Below are positions 1 through 11,615 of a stretch of 64,000 nt of DNA, in pieces. The position numbers and the translations under genes are program-made. A model generated the notes under the pieces. That model worked only from the letters and a program-made list of their open reading frames with translations, did no database searches and was not told the origin of the DNA. Location: positions 1,250,142 through 1,314,141 of the forward strand of contig JAEVLN010000005.1 of the NCBI GenBank assembly GCA_018350325.1, given 5' to 3'. The number at the start of each line of letters is the position of its first letter. Position 1 is the first letter of the stretch. Source of the stretch: Globodera rostochiensis. Lineage: Eukaryota > Nematoda > Chromadorea > Rhabditida > Heteroderidae.

Positions 1-3000
1 TTTAGTTACTTTTTTGAACATTTTATTTTTTGAACAAATAGTGTGCTAAAAAGAGAGATGTTAGACGGCGAGAGTAATTTGGCGATCAACGCACCCCATC
101 TAACAATTTTTTAGTTACTTTTTTGAACATTTTATTTTTTGAACAAATAGTGTGCTAAAAAGAGAGAGTTAGACGGCGAGAGTAATTTGGCGATCAACGC
201 ACCCCATCTAACAATTTTTTAGTTACTTTTTTGAACATTTTATTTTTTGAACAAATAGTGTGCTAAAAAGAGAGAGTTAGACGGCGAGAGTAATTTGGCG
301 ATCAACGCACCCCATCTAACAATTTTTTAGTTACTTTTTTGAACATTTTATTTTTGAACAAATAGTGTGCTAAAAGAGAGAGTTAGACGGCGAGAGTAAT
401 TTGGCGATCAACGCACCCCATCTAACAATTTTTTAGTTACTTTTTTGAACATTTTATTTTTTGAACAAATAGTGTGCTAAAAAGAGAGAGTTAGACGGCG
501 AGAGTAATTTGGCGATCAACGCACCCCATCTAACAATTTTTTAGTTACTTTTTTGAACATTTTATTTTTTGAACAAATAGTGTGCTAAAAAGAGAGAGTT
601 AGACGGCGAGAGTAATTTGGCGATCAACGCACCCCATCTAACAATTTTTTAGTTACTTTTTTGAACATTTTATTTTTGAACAAATAGTGTGCTAAAATGA
701 GAGTAGTTAGACGGCGAGAGTAATTTGGCGATCAACGCACCCCATCTAACAATTTTTAGTTACTTTTTTGAACATTTTATTTTTTGAACAAATAGTGTGC
801 TAAAAAGAGAGAGTTAGACGGCGAGAGTAATTTGGCGATCAACGCACCCCATCTAACAATTTTTTAGTTACTTTTTTGAACATTTTATTTTTTGAACAAA
901 TAGTGTGCTAAAAAGAGAGAGTTAGACGGCGAGAGTAATTTGGCGATCAACGCACCCCATCTAACAATTTTTTAGTTACTTTTTTGAACATTTTATTTTT
1001 TGAACAAATAGTGTGCTAAAAAGAGAGAGTTAGACGGCGAGAGTAATTTGGCGATCAACGCACCCCATCTAACAATTTTTTAGTTACTTTTTTGAACATT
1101 TTATTTTTTGAACAAATAGTGTGCTAAAAGAGAGAGTTAGACGGCGAGAGTAATTTGGCGATCAACGCACCCCATCTAACAATTTTTTAGTTACTTTTTT
1201 GAACATTTTATTTTTTGAACAAATAGTGTGCTAAAAAGAGAGAGTTAGACGGCGAGAGTAATTTGGCGATCAACGCACCCCATCTAACAATTTTTTAGTT
1301 ACTTTTTTGAACATTTTATTTTTGAACAAATAGTGTGCTAAAAGAGAGAGTTAGACGGCGAGAGTAATTTGGCGATCAACGCACCCCATCTAACAATTTT
1401 TTAGTTACTTTTTTGAACATTTTATTTTTGAACAAATAGTGTGCTAAAAGAGAGAGTTAGACGGCGAGAGTAATTTGGCGATCAACGCACCCCATCTAAC
1501 AATTTTTTAGTTACTTTTTTGAACATTTTATTTTTTGAACAAATAGTGTGCTAAAAAGAGAGAGTTAGACGGCGAGAGTAATTTGGCGATCAACGCACCC
1601 CATCTAACAATTTTTTAGTTACTTTTTTGAACATTTTATTTTTTGAACAAATAGTGTGCTAAAAGAGAGAGTTAGACGGCGAGAGTAATTTGGCGATCAA
1701 CGCACCCCATCTAACAATTTTTTAGTTACTTTTTTGAACATTTTATTTTTTGAACAAATAGTGTGCTAAAAAGAGAGAGTTAGACGGCGAGAGTAATTTG
1801 GCGATCAACGCACCCCATCTAACAATTTTTTAGTTACTTTTTTGAACATTTTTTTTTGAACAAATAGTGTGCTAAAATGAGAGTGTTAGACGGCGAGAGT
1901 AATTTGGCGATCAACGCACCCCATCTAACAATTTTTTAGTTACTTTTTTGAACATTTTATTTTTTGAACAAATAGTGTGCTAAAAAGAGAGAGTTAGACG
2001 GCGAGAGTAATTTGGCGATCAACGCACCCCATCTAACAATTTTTTAGTTACTTTTTTGAACATTTTATTTTTTGAACAAATAGTGTGCTAAAAAGAGAGA
2101 GTTAGACGGCGAGAGTAATTTGGCGATCAACGCACCCCATCTAACAATTTTTTAGTTACTTTTTTGAACATTTTATTTTTTGAACAAATAGTGTGCTAAA
2201 AGAGAGAGTTAGACGGCGAGAGTAATTTGGCGATCAACGCACCCCATCTAACAATTTTTTAGTTACTTTTTTGAACATTTTATTTTTGAACAAATAGTGT
2301 GCTAAAAAGAGAGAGTTAGACGGCGAGAGTAATTTGGCGATCAACGCACCCCATCTAACAATTTTTTAGTTACTTTTTTGAACATTTTATTTTTTGAACA
2401 AATAGTGTGCTAAAAAGAGAGAGTTAGACGGCGAGAGTAATTTGGCGATCAACGCACCCCATCTAACAATTTTTTAGTTACTTTTTTGAACATTTTATTT
2501 TTTGAACAAATAGTGTGCTAAAAAGAGAGAGTTAGACGGCGAGAGTAATTTGGCGATCAACGCACCCCATCTAACAATTTTTTAGTTACTTTTTTGAACA
2601 TTTTATTTTTTGAACAAATAGTGTGCTAAAAAGAGAGAGTTAGACGGCGAGAGTAATTTGGCGATCAACGCACCCCATCTAACAATTTTTTAGTTACTTT
2701 TTTGAACATTTTATTTTTTGAACAAATAGTGTGCTAAAAAGAGAGAGTTAGACGGCGAGAGTAATTTGGCGATCAACGCACCCCATCTAACAATTTTTTA
2801 GTTACTTTTTTGAACATTTTATTTTTTGAACGAAATAGTGTGCTAAAAAGAGAGAGTTAGACGGCGAGAGTAATTTGGCGATCAACGCACCCCATCTAAC
2901 AATTTTTTAGTTACTTTTTTGAACATTTTATTTTTTGAACAAATAGTGTGCTAAAAAGAGAGAGTTAGACGGCGAGAGTAATTTGGCGATCAACGCACCC

Positions 3001-6000
3001 CATCTAACAATTTTTTAGTTACTTTTTTGAACATTTTATTTTTTGAACAAATAGTGTGCTAAAAAGAGAGAGTTAGACGGCGAGAGTAATTTGGCGATCA
3101 ACGCACCCCATCTAACAATTTTTTAGTTACTTTTTTGAACATTTTATTTTTTGAACAAATAGTGTGCTAAAAAGAGAGAGTTAGACGGCGAGAGTAATTT
3201 GGCGATCAACGCACCCCATCTAACAATTTTTTAGTTACTTTTTTGAACATTTTTTTTTGAACAAATAGTGTGCTAAAAAGAGAGAGTTAGACGGCGAGAG
3301 TAATTTGGCGATCAACGCACCCCATCTAACAATTTTTTAGTTACTTTTTTGAACATTTTATTTTTTGAACAAATAGTGTGCTAAAAAGAGAGAGTTAGAC
3401 GGCGAGAGTAATTTGGCGATCAACGCACCCCATCTAACAATTTTTTAGTTACTTTTTTGAACATTTTATTTTTTGAACAAATAGTGTGCTAAAAAGAGAG
3501 AGTTAGACGGCGAGAGTAATTTGGCGATCAACGCACCCCATCTAACAATTTTTTAGTTACTTTTTTGAACATTTTATTTTTTGAAGAAATAGTGTGCTAA
3601 AAAGAGAGTGTTAGACGGCGAGAGTAATTTGGCGATCAACGCACCCCATCTAACAATTTTTTAGTTACTTTTTTGAACATTTTATTTTTTAAAGAAATAG
3701 TGTGCTAAAAAGAGAGAGTTAGACGGCGAGAGTAATTTGGCGATCAACGCACCCCATCTAACAATTTTTAGTTACTTTTTTGAACATTTTATTTTTTGAA
3801 CAAATAGTGTGCTAAAAAGAGAGTGTTAGACGGCGAGAGTAATTTGGCGATCAACGCACCACATCTAACAATTTTTTAGTTACTTTTTTGAACATTTTTT
3901 TTTGAACAAATAGTGTGCTAAAATGAGAGTGTTAGACGGCGAGAGTAATTTGGCGATCAACGCACCCCATCTAACAATTTTTTAGTTACTTTTTTGAACA
4001 TTTTATTTTTTGAACAAATAGTGTGCTAAAAAGAGAGAGTTAGACGGCGAGAGTAATTTGGCGATCAACGCACCCCATCTAACAATTTTTTAGTTACTTT
4101 TTTGAACATTTTATTTTTTGAACAAATAGTGTGCTAAAAAGAGAGAGTTAGACGGCGAGAGTAATTTGGCGATCAACGCACCCCATCTAACAATTTTTTA
4201 GTTACTTTTTTGAACATTTTATTTTTTGAACAAATAGTGTGCTAAAAAGAGAGAGTTAGACGGCGAGAGTAATTTGGCGATCAACGCACCCCATCTAACA
4301 ATTTTTTAGTTACTTTTTTGAACATTTTATTTTTTGAACAAATAGTGTGCTAAAAAGAGAGAGTTAGACGGCGAGAGTAATTTGGCGATCAACGCACCCC
4401 ATCTAACAATTTTTTAGTTACTTTTTTGAACATTTTATTTTTTGAACAAATAGTGTGCTAAAAAGAGAGAGTTAGACGGCGAGAGTAATTTGGCGATCAA
4501 CGCACCCCATCTAACAATTTTTTAGTTACTTTTTTGAACATTTTATTTTTTGAACAAATAGTGTGCTAAAAAGAGAGAGTTAGACGGCGAGAGTAATTTG
4601 GCGATCAACGCACCCCATCTAACAATTTTTTAGTTACTTTTTTGAACATTTTTTTTTTGAACAAATAGTGTGCTAAAAAGAGAGAGTTAGACGGCGAGAG
4701 TAATTTGGCGATCAACGCACCCCATCTAACAATTTTTTAGTTACTTTTTTGAACATTTTATTTTTTGAACAAATAGTGTGCTAAAAAGAGAGAGTTAGAC
4801 GGCGAGAGTAATTTGGCGATCAACGCACCCCATCTAACAATTTTTTAGTTACTTTTTTGAACATTTTATTTTTTGAACAAATAGTGTGCTAAAAAGAGAG
4901 AGTTAGACGGCGAGAGTAATTTGGCGATCAACGCACCCCATCTAACAATTTTTTAGTTACTTTTTTGAACATTTTATTTTTTGAACAAATAGTGTGCTAA
5001 AAAGAGAGAGTTAGACGGCGAGAGTAATTTGGCGATCAACGCACCCCATCTAACAATTTTTTAGTTACTTTTTTGAACATTTTATTTTTTGAACAAATAG
5101 TGTGCTAAAAAGAGAGAGTTAGACGGCGAGAGTAATTTGGCGATCAACGCACCCCATCTAACAATTTTTTAGTTACTTTTTTGAACATTTTATTTTTTGA
5201 ACAAATAGTGTGCTAAAAAGAGAGAGTTAGACGGCGAGAGTAATTTGGCGATCAACGCACCCCATCTAACAATTTTTTAGTTACTTTTTTGAACATTTTA
5301 TTTTTTGAACAAATAGTGTGCTAAAAAGAGAGAGTTAGACGGCGAGAGTAATTTGGCGATCAACGCACCCCATCTAACAATTTTTTAGTTACTTTTTTGA
5401 ACATTTTTTTTTTGAAGAAATAGTGTGCTAAAAAGAGAGAGTTAGACGGCGAGAGTAATTTGGCGATCAACGCACCCCATCTAATAATTTTTTAGTTACT
5501 TTTTTCAACATTTTATTTTTTGAACAAATAGTGTGCTAAAAAGAGAGAGTTAGACGGCGAGAGTAATTCGGCGATCAACGCACCCCATCTAACAATTTTT
5601 TAGTTACTTTTTTGAACATTTTATTTTTTGAACAAATAGTGTGCTAAAAAGAGAGAGTTAGACGGCGAGAGTAATTTGGCGATCAACGCACCCCATCTAA
5701 CAATTTTTTAGTTACTTTTTTGAACATTTTATTTTTTGAACAAATAGTGTGCTAAAAAGAGAGAGTTAGACGGCGAGAGTAATTTGGCGATCAACGCACC
5801 CCATCTAACAATTTTTTAGTTACTTTTTTGAACATTTTATTTTTTGAAGAAATAGTGTGCTAAAAAGAGAGTGTTAGACGGCGAGAGTAATTTGGCGATC
5901 AACGCACCCCATCTAACAATTTTTTAGTTACTTTTTTGAACATTTTATTTTTTGAACAAATAGTGTGCTAAAAGAGAGAGTTAGACGGCGAGAGTAATTT

Positions 6001-7616
6001 GGCGATCAACGCACCCCATCTAACAATTTTTTAGTTACTTTTTTGAACATTTTATTTTTGAACAAATAGTGTGCTAAAAAGAGAGAGTTAGACGGCGAGA
6101 GTAATTTGGCGATCAACGCACCCCATCTAACAATTTTTTAGTTACTTTTTTGAACATTTTATTTTTTGAACAAATAGTGTGCTAAAAGAGAGAGTTAGAC
6201 GGCGAGAGTAATTTGGCGATCAACGCACCCCATCTAACAATTTTTTAGTTACTTTTTTGAACATTTTATTTTTTGAACAAATAGTGTGCTAAAAAGAGAG
6301 AGTTAGACGGCGAGAGTAATTTGGCGATCAACGCACCCCATCTAACAATTTTTAGTTACTTTTTTGAACATTTTATTTTTGAACAAATAGTGTGCTAAAA
6401 TGAGAGAGTTAGACGGCGAGAGTAATTTGGCGATCAACGCATCCCCATCTAACAATTTTTTAGTTACTTTTTTGAACATTTTATTTTTTGAACAAATAGT
6501 GTGCTAAAAAGAGAGAGTTAGACGGCGAGAGTAATTTGGCGATCAACGCACCACCATCTAACAATTTTTTAGTTACTTGTTTGAACATTTTATTTTTTTG
6601 AAGAAATAGTGTGCTAAAAAGAGAGTGTTAGACGGCGAGAGTAATTTGGCGATCAACGCACACCCATCTAACAATTTTTTAGTTACTTTTTTGAACATTT
6701 TATTTTTTAAAGAAATAGTGTGCTAAAAAGAGAGAGTTAGACGGCGAGAGTAATTTGGCGATCAACGCACCCCATCTAACAATTTTTTAGTTACTTTTTT
6801 GAACAAATAGTGTGCTAAAAAGAGAGAGTTAGACGGCGAGAGTAATTCGGCGATCAACGCACCCCATCTAACAATTTTTTAGTTACTTTTTTGAACATTT
6901 GATTTTTTGAACAAATAGTGTGCTAAAAAGAGAGTGTTAGACGGCGAGAGTAATTTGGCGATCAACGCACCCCATCTAACAATTTTTTAGTTACTTTTTT
7001 GAACATTTTATTTTTTAAAGAAATAGTGTGCTAAAAAGAGAGTGTTAGACGGCGAGAGTAATTTGGCGATCAACGCACCCCATCTAACAATTTTTTAGTT
7101 ACTTTTTTGAACATTTTTTTTTGAACAAATAGTGTGCTAAAATGAGAGAGTTAGACGGCGAGAGTAATTTGGCGATCAACGCACCCCATCTAACAATTTT
7201 TTAGTTACTTTTTTGAACATTTTATTTTTTGAACAAATAGTGTGCTAAAAAGAGAGAGTTAGACGGCGAGAGTAATTTGGCGATCAACGCACCCCATCTA
7301 ACAATTTTTTAGTTACTTTTTTGAACATTTTTTTTTGAAGAAATAGTGTGCTAAAAAGAGAGAGTTAGACGGCGAGAGTAATTTGGCGATCAACGCACCC
7401 CATCTAACAATTTTTTAGTTACTTTTTTTAACATTTTTTTTTGAACAAATAGTGTGCTAAAATGAGAGTGTTAGACGGCGAGAGTAATTTGGCGATCAAC
7501 GCACCCCATCTAATAATTTTTTAGTTACTTTTTTGAACATTTTATTTTTTGAACAAATAGTGTGCTAAAATGAGAGTGTTAGACGGCGAGAGTAATTTGG
7601 CGATCAACGCACCCCA
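1..7616. repeat. 108-bp satellite array
   Basis: Tandem array of a ~108-bp unit running from the window edge to 7616, about 70 copies. Each unit has an AT-rich half with two TTTTGAAC-type direct repeats and a GC-richer half containing GACGGCGAGAG, GGCGATCAACGCACCCC and a short inverted repeat GTTAGA...TCTAAC. Copies are nearly identical. Differences are mostly homopolymer length changes, a GAACAAAT/GAAGAAAT variant and an agagagag/gagagtg variant; the variants are commoner in the right half of the array. One unit near 6790-6810 lacks the second GAACATTTTATTTTTT block, as expected of a deletion between direct repeats. No coding potential is seen. The unit is not the nematode telomere repeat TTAGGC. 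The left end of the array is outside the window. Confidence 0.98.
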
Positions 7617-7651
7617 GGAAAAGGACCCGTTTATATTCATTACAACGGACA

Positions 7652-7708
7652 AGGGCGTAGCCAGGGGGAGCCCGCCCCCCCCCGAAAATTTTTTCTGGCT
7701 ACGGCCCT
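7652..7708. mobile_element. short foldback element (GGGCGTAGCCAG arms)
   Basis: Inverted arms AGGGCGTAGCCAG and CTGGCTACGGCCCT enclose a G/C-homopolymer loop. It looks like a tiny non-autonomous DNA element lying between the satellite end and the first recognisable iPLA2 exon. No target duplication was resolved. Confidence 0.6.
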
Positions 7709-7737
7709 GGGCATGTCATTGTGTGTTCATTATTCAG

Positions 7738-10556
7738 ATGTTAATGGAAATTGAACGTTTGATGGACGGTGGCACTAAGACGAAGCAGCAAAAGGAAAAG
7801 GCCAATTTTGTACAGCGGCATTTTGATTGGATTGCCGGAACGAGCACTGGAGCGGTGGGTTCCTGTTTGCCCGAATAATTGAAACTTTAAAAATTGTTGT
7901 TATTAAAGTTTGCGATTTTTTAAGAATATCGGTCCGGTACAATCCAGTGTCACCGTTTCAGTGTCGTCACAGGCGACACTGAAACGGTGACTCTGGGGTG
8001 TCCGGGTCCGGAAAACATAACAACTGTCGTTTTTTTTATGCGTCCATTACTTTTAATGATTATCGCTGTTAATAAATGTATATATTTGTTGGATCCTCCA
8101 GATATTGGCGCTCGCTCTAGCTGATGGTACGCCGTTGCTCGATTGTCTTCGCTTGTACTTGCGCTTGAAGGACGACGTTTTCGGTCCTCAGGCGAAAGCG
8201 AGTCGCTTTGGCGGGTACAAGCCGGAATGTATTGAGCGATTCCTGCAGGAACACTTTGGTGAGCAGCGCAAAATGGCTGATCTGCGATGCGGAAAAATGA
8301 AGCGAGTTTTTGAATTTCGAATAGTCTAAAGATTTTTTTTTTTCATTTCATAGTCTATTCGGAAAGCCATAACAAATTCAATTCATTTTTGTTTGCAGAG
8401 TTTTTGTCACTGCCACGAAAGCGGAGCAGATTCCGATCGAGTTGGTGCTGTTCCGCAATTACAACTCTCCGTTTGCCGCATCCGACAAACATGCGCCCGA
8501 AAAAGTGCGCATTTGGCAAGCGGCACGGTACTCCAGTGCCGCGCCCACCTACTTCCAAAGCATGGACGGCCTAATGGATGGCGGTATGGTATAATAATTG
8601 GTGTAATAAAAGCCCTAATAGTTTTTGTCTTCATTAATTCACTAATTTAAGGGTTAATTGCCAACAACCCGAGCAATGAATTGCTGAGGGAAGTTTATTT
8701 GCACAACGAAGCAGCTCAACTTAACATTGTGCTTTTCTGATTTATATAATTATTTTACACTTTCCTTAAATATTTTATATTAGACCAATGAACGACAAAA
8801 AGAAATTGCCTTCATGCTGTCACTGGGCACCGGCAAAACGCCACCTGTTGGTGTGGACAGCATCGATTTGGTGATTGAACCGACATTCTCCACCATTTTG
8901 CAGTCGCTGAAGACGTTGAACAACTTGAAGTCTATTCTTGTTGAACAGGTGGGGACGAAAGGAGTTGCTGCTCACATTCCCCCGTCATAGCGACACCCAA
9001 ACTTTACAAATTCAGTAACATTCTAGGGCTTAAGTGCTGTAGAATTAATGAGTAAGCGGACTTAATTTTTCAAAACTTTTGAGAGTGCCAGAAAATAAAA
9101 TGTTTGAAAATTTCGATTTTTTTTCATGATCAGTAGTCTGAACATTTTTGCAAGCTACTTAATTGACTAGCTTATATTGGGTTGTTTCATAATTCCGTGC
9201 CGTTTGCACGTTTTATTTTAAATGAAAATTCAAACAAATAAGCTTCAATCAGTCAATGATGTATTCCCCCGCATTATTAACGATCTCCTCCCACGGCACA
9301 GGCAGTTTTTCAATCCATCTTTTGTAAAAAATCGGCGGTTTGGAGGCGAAGATGATCAAGCCAATTTTGGAGTGCCGCGGCATTTTCGAAGGTCACTCCA
9401 GAGAGGGCATTGGACAGGGACCTGAAAAGGTGGTAGTCGCTTGGAGCCACATCCGGACTATAGGGCGGATGTGGCAAAACTTCCCAGCCCAGCTCTTTGA
9501 GTGCCATTTTGGTCATGTTTGCGGTGTGTGGTCGGGCGTTGTCGTGCTGAAGGATGACCCCATAGGTGCGGTCGAGAAAACTTCCCGCGCGACCCCCAAC
9601 TTTCTTTATACCATTCGAAAGCTCTTGAAAAGCGCTACATTTTGTCTGCTGACCTCATCCCGCTATCAGCAAAACTCTCCGAGTTGTGGTCAATTTAAAT
9701 GTTTTTTGGTCAAAATTTTTGAAATTTTGGCTTCAGTCAAAAACCCCCTCCCTAAACCGCACAAACCATCGTTGTGCAGTCCTTTCATTCGTTGCACCTT
9801 CTCCGTACACGGCACAAATGTTTTGAGACGCTTCCGACGCCTTAGAACCTTTGTTGAACTCAAACAAAAAGAGGTGCCGGAAGTGCTCGTTTTTGTCGAC
9901 TTGGGGGTCCATGTTTAAAAATCAATAACTTTGCTATAAAGCGACGGATCTTGCTGATTCAAAGTGCACCCGATAGAGGAAAAAAAGGACTTCAAAATAA
10001 TATATAAAATACAACCAATCGAAATCGATTTTGCTTCAATTAAAATTTTCAAACAAAAACGGCACGGAATTATGAAACAACCCAATACTTGCACAAATAT
10101 TCTTAAGGCTTAGAGCTTTAGAATAGTACTAACATTTTAGAACAAAAAATGCATTTATTTTAATTAACAAAAAATTTTCAAAATGATTTTGATGGTTTTT
10201 AAAAATTTTGGACTTTTTTTGAAGCTTTTGAAATTCTCAGTTGGCGACCTCCGATGGCCAAGTGGTCGAGTCGGCTCAGATGCTCTGTCACCTGCAGAAA
10301 GTGCCCTATTTCCGGCTGACTCCCCAATTGCGTGTTGATATCCCGCTTGACACGGTGGACAACGACACGCTCGTTGACATGCTGTGGGACGCCAAGGTGG
10401 GGGAGATAACAGAATTGTCAATTCCCCATGATTCAAAAAATGTTGAGACTGAATCTTGATCGAACATTTAACCTTTAGGTGTATGTTCGAGAGCAATGTG
10501 CTGAAGACGTGCAGGCATTGATTGAAATAATGCAAGACTATGAAGGACTCACGTAA
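7738..10556 (+). CDS. calcium-independent phospholipase A2 (iPLA2/patatin), 3' part
   Basis: Hydrolyses the sn-2 acyl chain of phospholipids; family members act in membrane remodelling. Exons read as 7738-7854, 8102-8301, 8399-8583, 8652-8728, 8784-8948, 10241-10396 and 10479-10556, together 325 residues plus stop in one frame. The nucleophile motif FDWIAGTSTGA (GxSxG) is in the first exon. The catalytic Asp motif DGGLIANNPSNE spans exons 3-4, with the typical FRNYNSP and WQAARYSSAAPTYF segments before it; these match group VI (iPLA2-beta-like) enzymes. The N-terminus, including the Gly-rich oxyanion motif DGGGxRG, is not seen: upstream lies only a foldback element and the satellite. Intron 2 starts with GC (AA|GCGAGT), the only donor that keeps frame. 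Intron 5 contains a mariner. Either the 5' exons lie beyond the satellite, outside the window, or the gene is truncated. Confidence 0.88.
7949..7991. repeat. perfect 18-bp inverted repeat
   Basis: GTCACCGTTTCAGTGTCG is followed after a 7-base loop by its exact complement CGACACTGAAACGGTGAC, in an iPLA2 intron. It is probably the relic of a small foldback transposon; imperfect complementarity extends outward. Confidence 0.8.
9177..10085 (-). mobile_element. mariner-family transposon, internally deleted
   Basis: A 909-bp element with perfect terminal inverted repeats of about 29 bp (outer bases TTGGGTTGTTTCATAATTCC) and a TA dinucleotide at both ends, the mariner target duplication. It lies in iPLA2 intron 5 in antisense orientation. 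Complete mariners are about 1.3 kb, so some 400 bp of the interior is missing. With perfect ends it may still have been movable in trans. Confidence 0.93.
9310..9912 (-). pseudogene. mariner transposase, broken
   Basis: Read on the minus strand from the ATG at 9912. The N-terminus has the mariner helix-turn-helix block (HLFLFEFNKGSKASEASQNI, later TAQRWFVRFREGVFD), then a stop. The catalytic C-terminal part follows in another frame, with HDNARPHTA (second catalytic Asp) and HPPYSPDVAPSDYHLF (third Asp region), ending at a stop near 9310. The middle with the first catalytic Asp is deleted. It cannot make an active transposase. Confidence 0.93.
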
Positions 10557-10632
10557 TGAAATGGTTGAAAGTCTGGGACAGATTCGATGTTTTTAAACAG
10601 ATTTTAATTTTATGCACTGCCATATTTCATTA

Positions 10633-10717
10633 TAGGGACGAGAGAAGCCCAGAAATAGATTCATTTCGAAAATTTTATAATTAGAGCGACTTTTAGTCAA
10701 TATAAATCTCGTCCCTA
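10633..10717. mobile_element. 85-bp hAT-like MITE
   Basis: Ends TAGGGACGAGA and TCTCGTCCCTA are inverted repeats. The inner segment AGAAGCCCAGAAATAG is the complement of a segment inside the element at 13311-13507, so the two belong to one family in opposite orientation. The flanks are similar (ttcatta/ttcatat) but not a perfect duplication. It lies about 76 bases after the iPLA2 stop. Confidence 0.75.
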
Positions 10718-11615
10718 TTCATATTCATATACAGTTTTATTACAATCGTTAGCTACACATATCTATAACCAAAATTCGATAAGAAGTATGCTTTTATTTG
10801 GATTGTTTTGCTAAATTTTTCTCAGGTGTCCGTGGAGTTTCGGAAGGAAAATTGATGGGTGGGTAGAACACCCCCCCCCCCCTCCCGGGGTCACATTCTC
10901 CGTCGAACCATCGACTAATGATCGATCGGACTTTGTTGTAACCCGCCCAACTCTATTTTGGTCCTTCCACATGCATTTTGACCTTTGGGGGTTTGTACAT
11001 TTTTTTGTGTGTCGTAAATTGGGCTTTTTCAAAATTAGCTTTGTTTTAGAAAGTCTTAGGAAGTTTTTCTTGGGATCTGAGGTGTAGAATCCGTTCTGAT
11101 CTCTGTTTCGACTAATCTCAACTCCCGAACCATGAATTCGAACATTGACGAAAGTTCAAAAAATTTCCAAACATCAAATCTTGGCCTTGAAATTTGTCAA
11201 AACGCAAATAATGACCGAATTGTGCTTATTAAACGTTTTGAGACTGTTCATCAGGATCCACGCCTAGGAAAACTCACGGAACACTTTCCTAAGACTAAAA
11301 CATTTAAAATTATTGATTCGCTAGAGCAATGTTCTTCCTAAAATGTTCAAATTCGATTGAAATTTCGAATGCGTGGGAGGGCGTTTTCTTCCCCACCACT
11401 CCCCATAGATAACGGAACTGCTGCACTAAACACACATTTATTCCCAATGAAGCACAAAAATCGAATGATTTTGGTCCAAACTTCCAGTAATTGCTTTTTA
11501 TTTGCTCATTAAATTATAGTGGGAAACTTTAACTGAATTCATTTTGTTACATAAATTTTTAGGTTTTTTTTAAATTTTTCGTTTCTGATCAACATCGGAG
11601 CTTAACGTTTTTTTC
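10718..11615. other. intergenic, iPLA2 to MTAP
   Basis: AT-rich spacer with a C-tract near 10870-10885. An open frame at 11132-11341 (69 codons) has no recognisable domain or gene context and is not called as a gene. No RNA gene seen. Confidence 0.5.

Noticed and set aside
1..7616. CRISPR-like or telomeric repeat
   Set aside because: There are no unique spacers between units, the unit is 108 bp and fully tandem, the organism is a eukaryote, and the unit does not contain TTAGGC.
7570..7878. 102-codon frame beginning inside the last satellite unit
   Set aside because: It reads through satellite and foldback DNA; only the part after about 7738 is a real iPLA2 exon joined by a splice acceptor.
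9340..9918. 192-codon plus-strand frame
   Set aside because: It is the antisense shadow of the broken mariner transposase on the minus strand.
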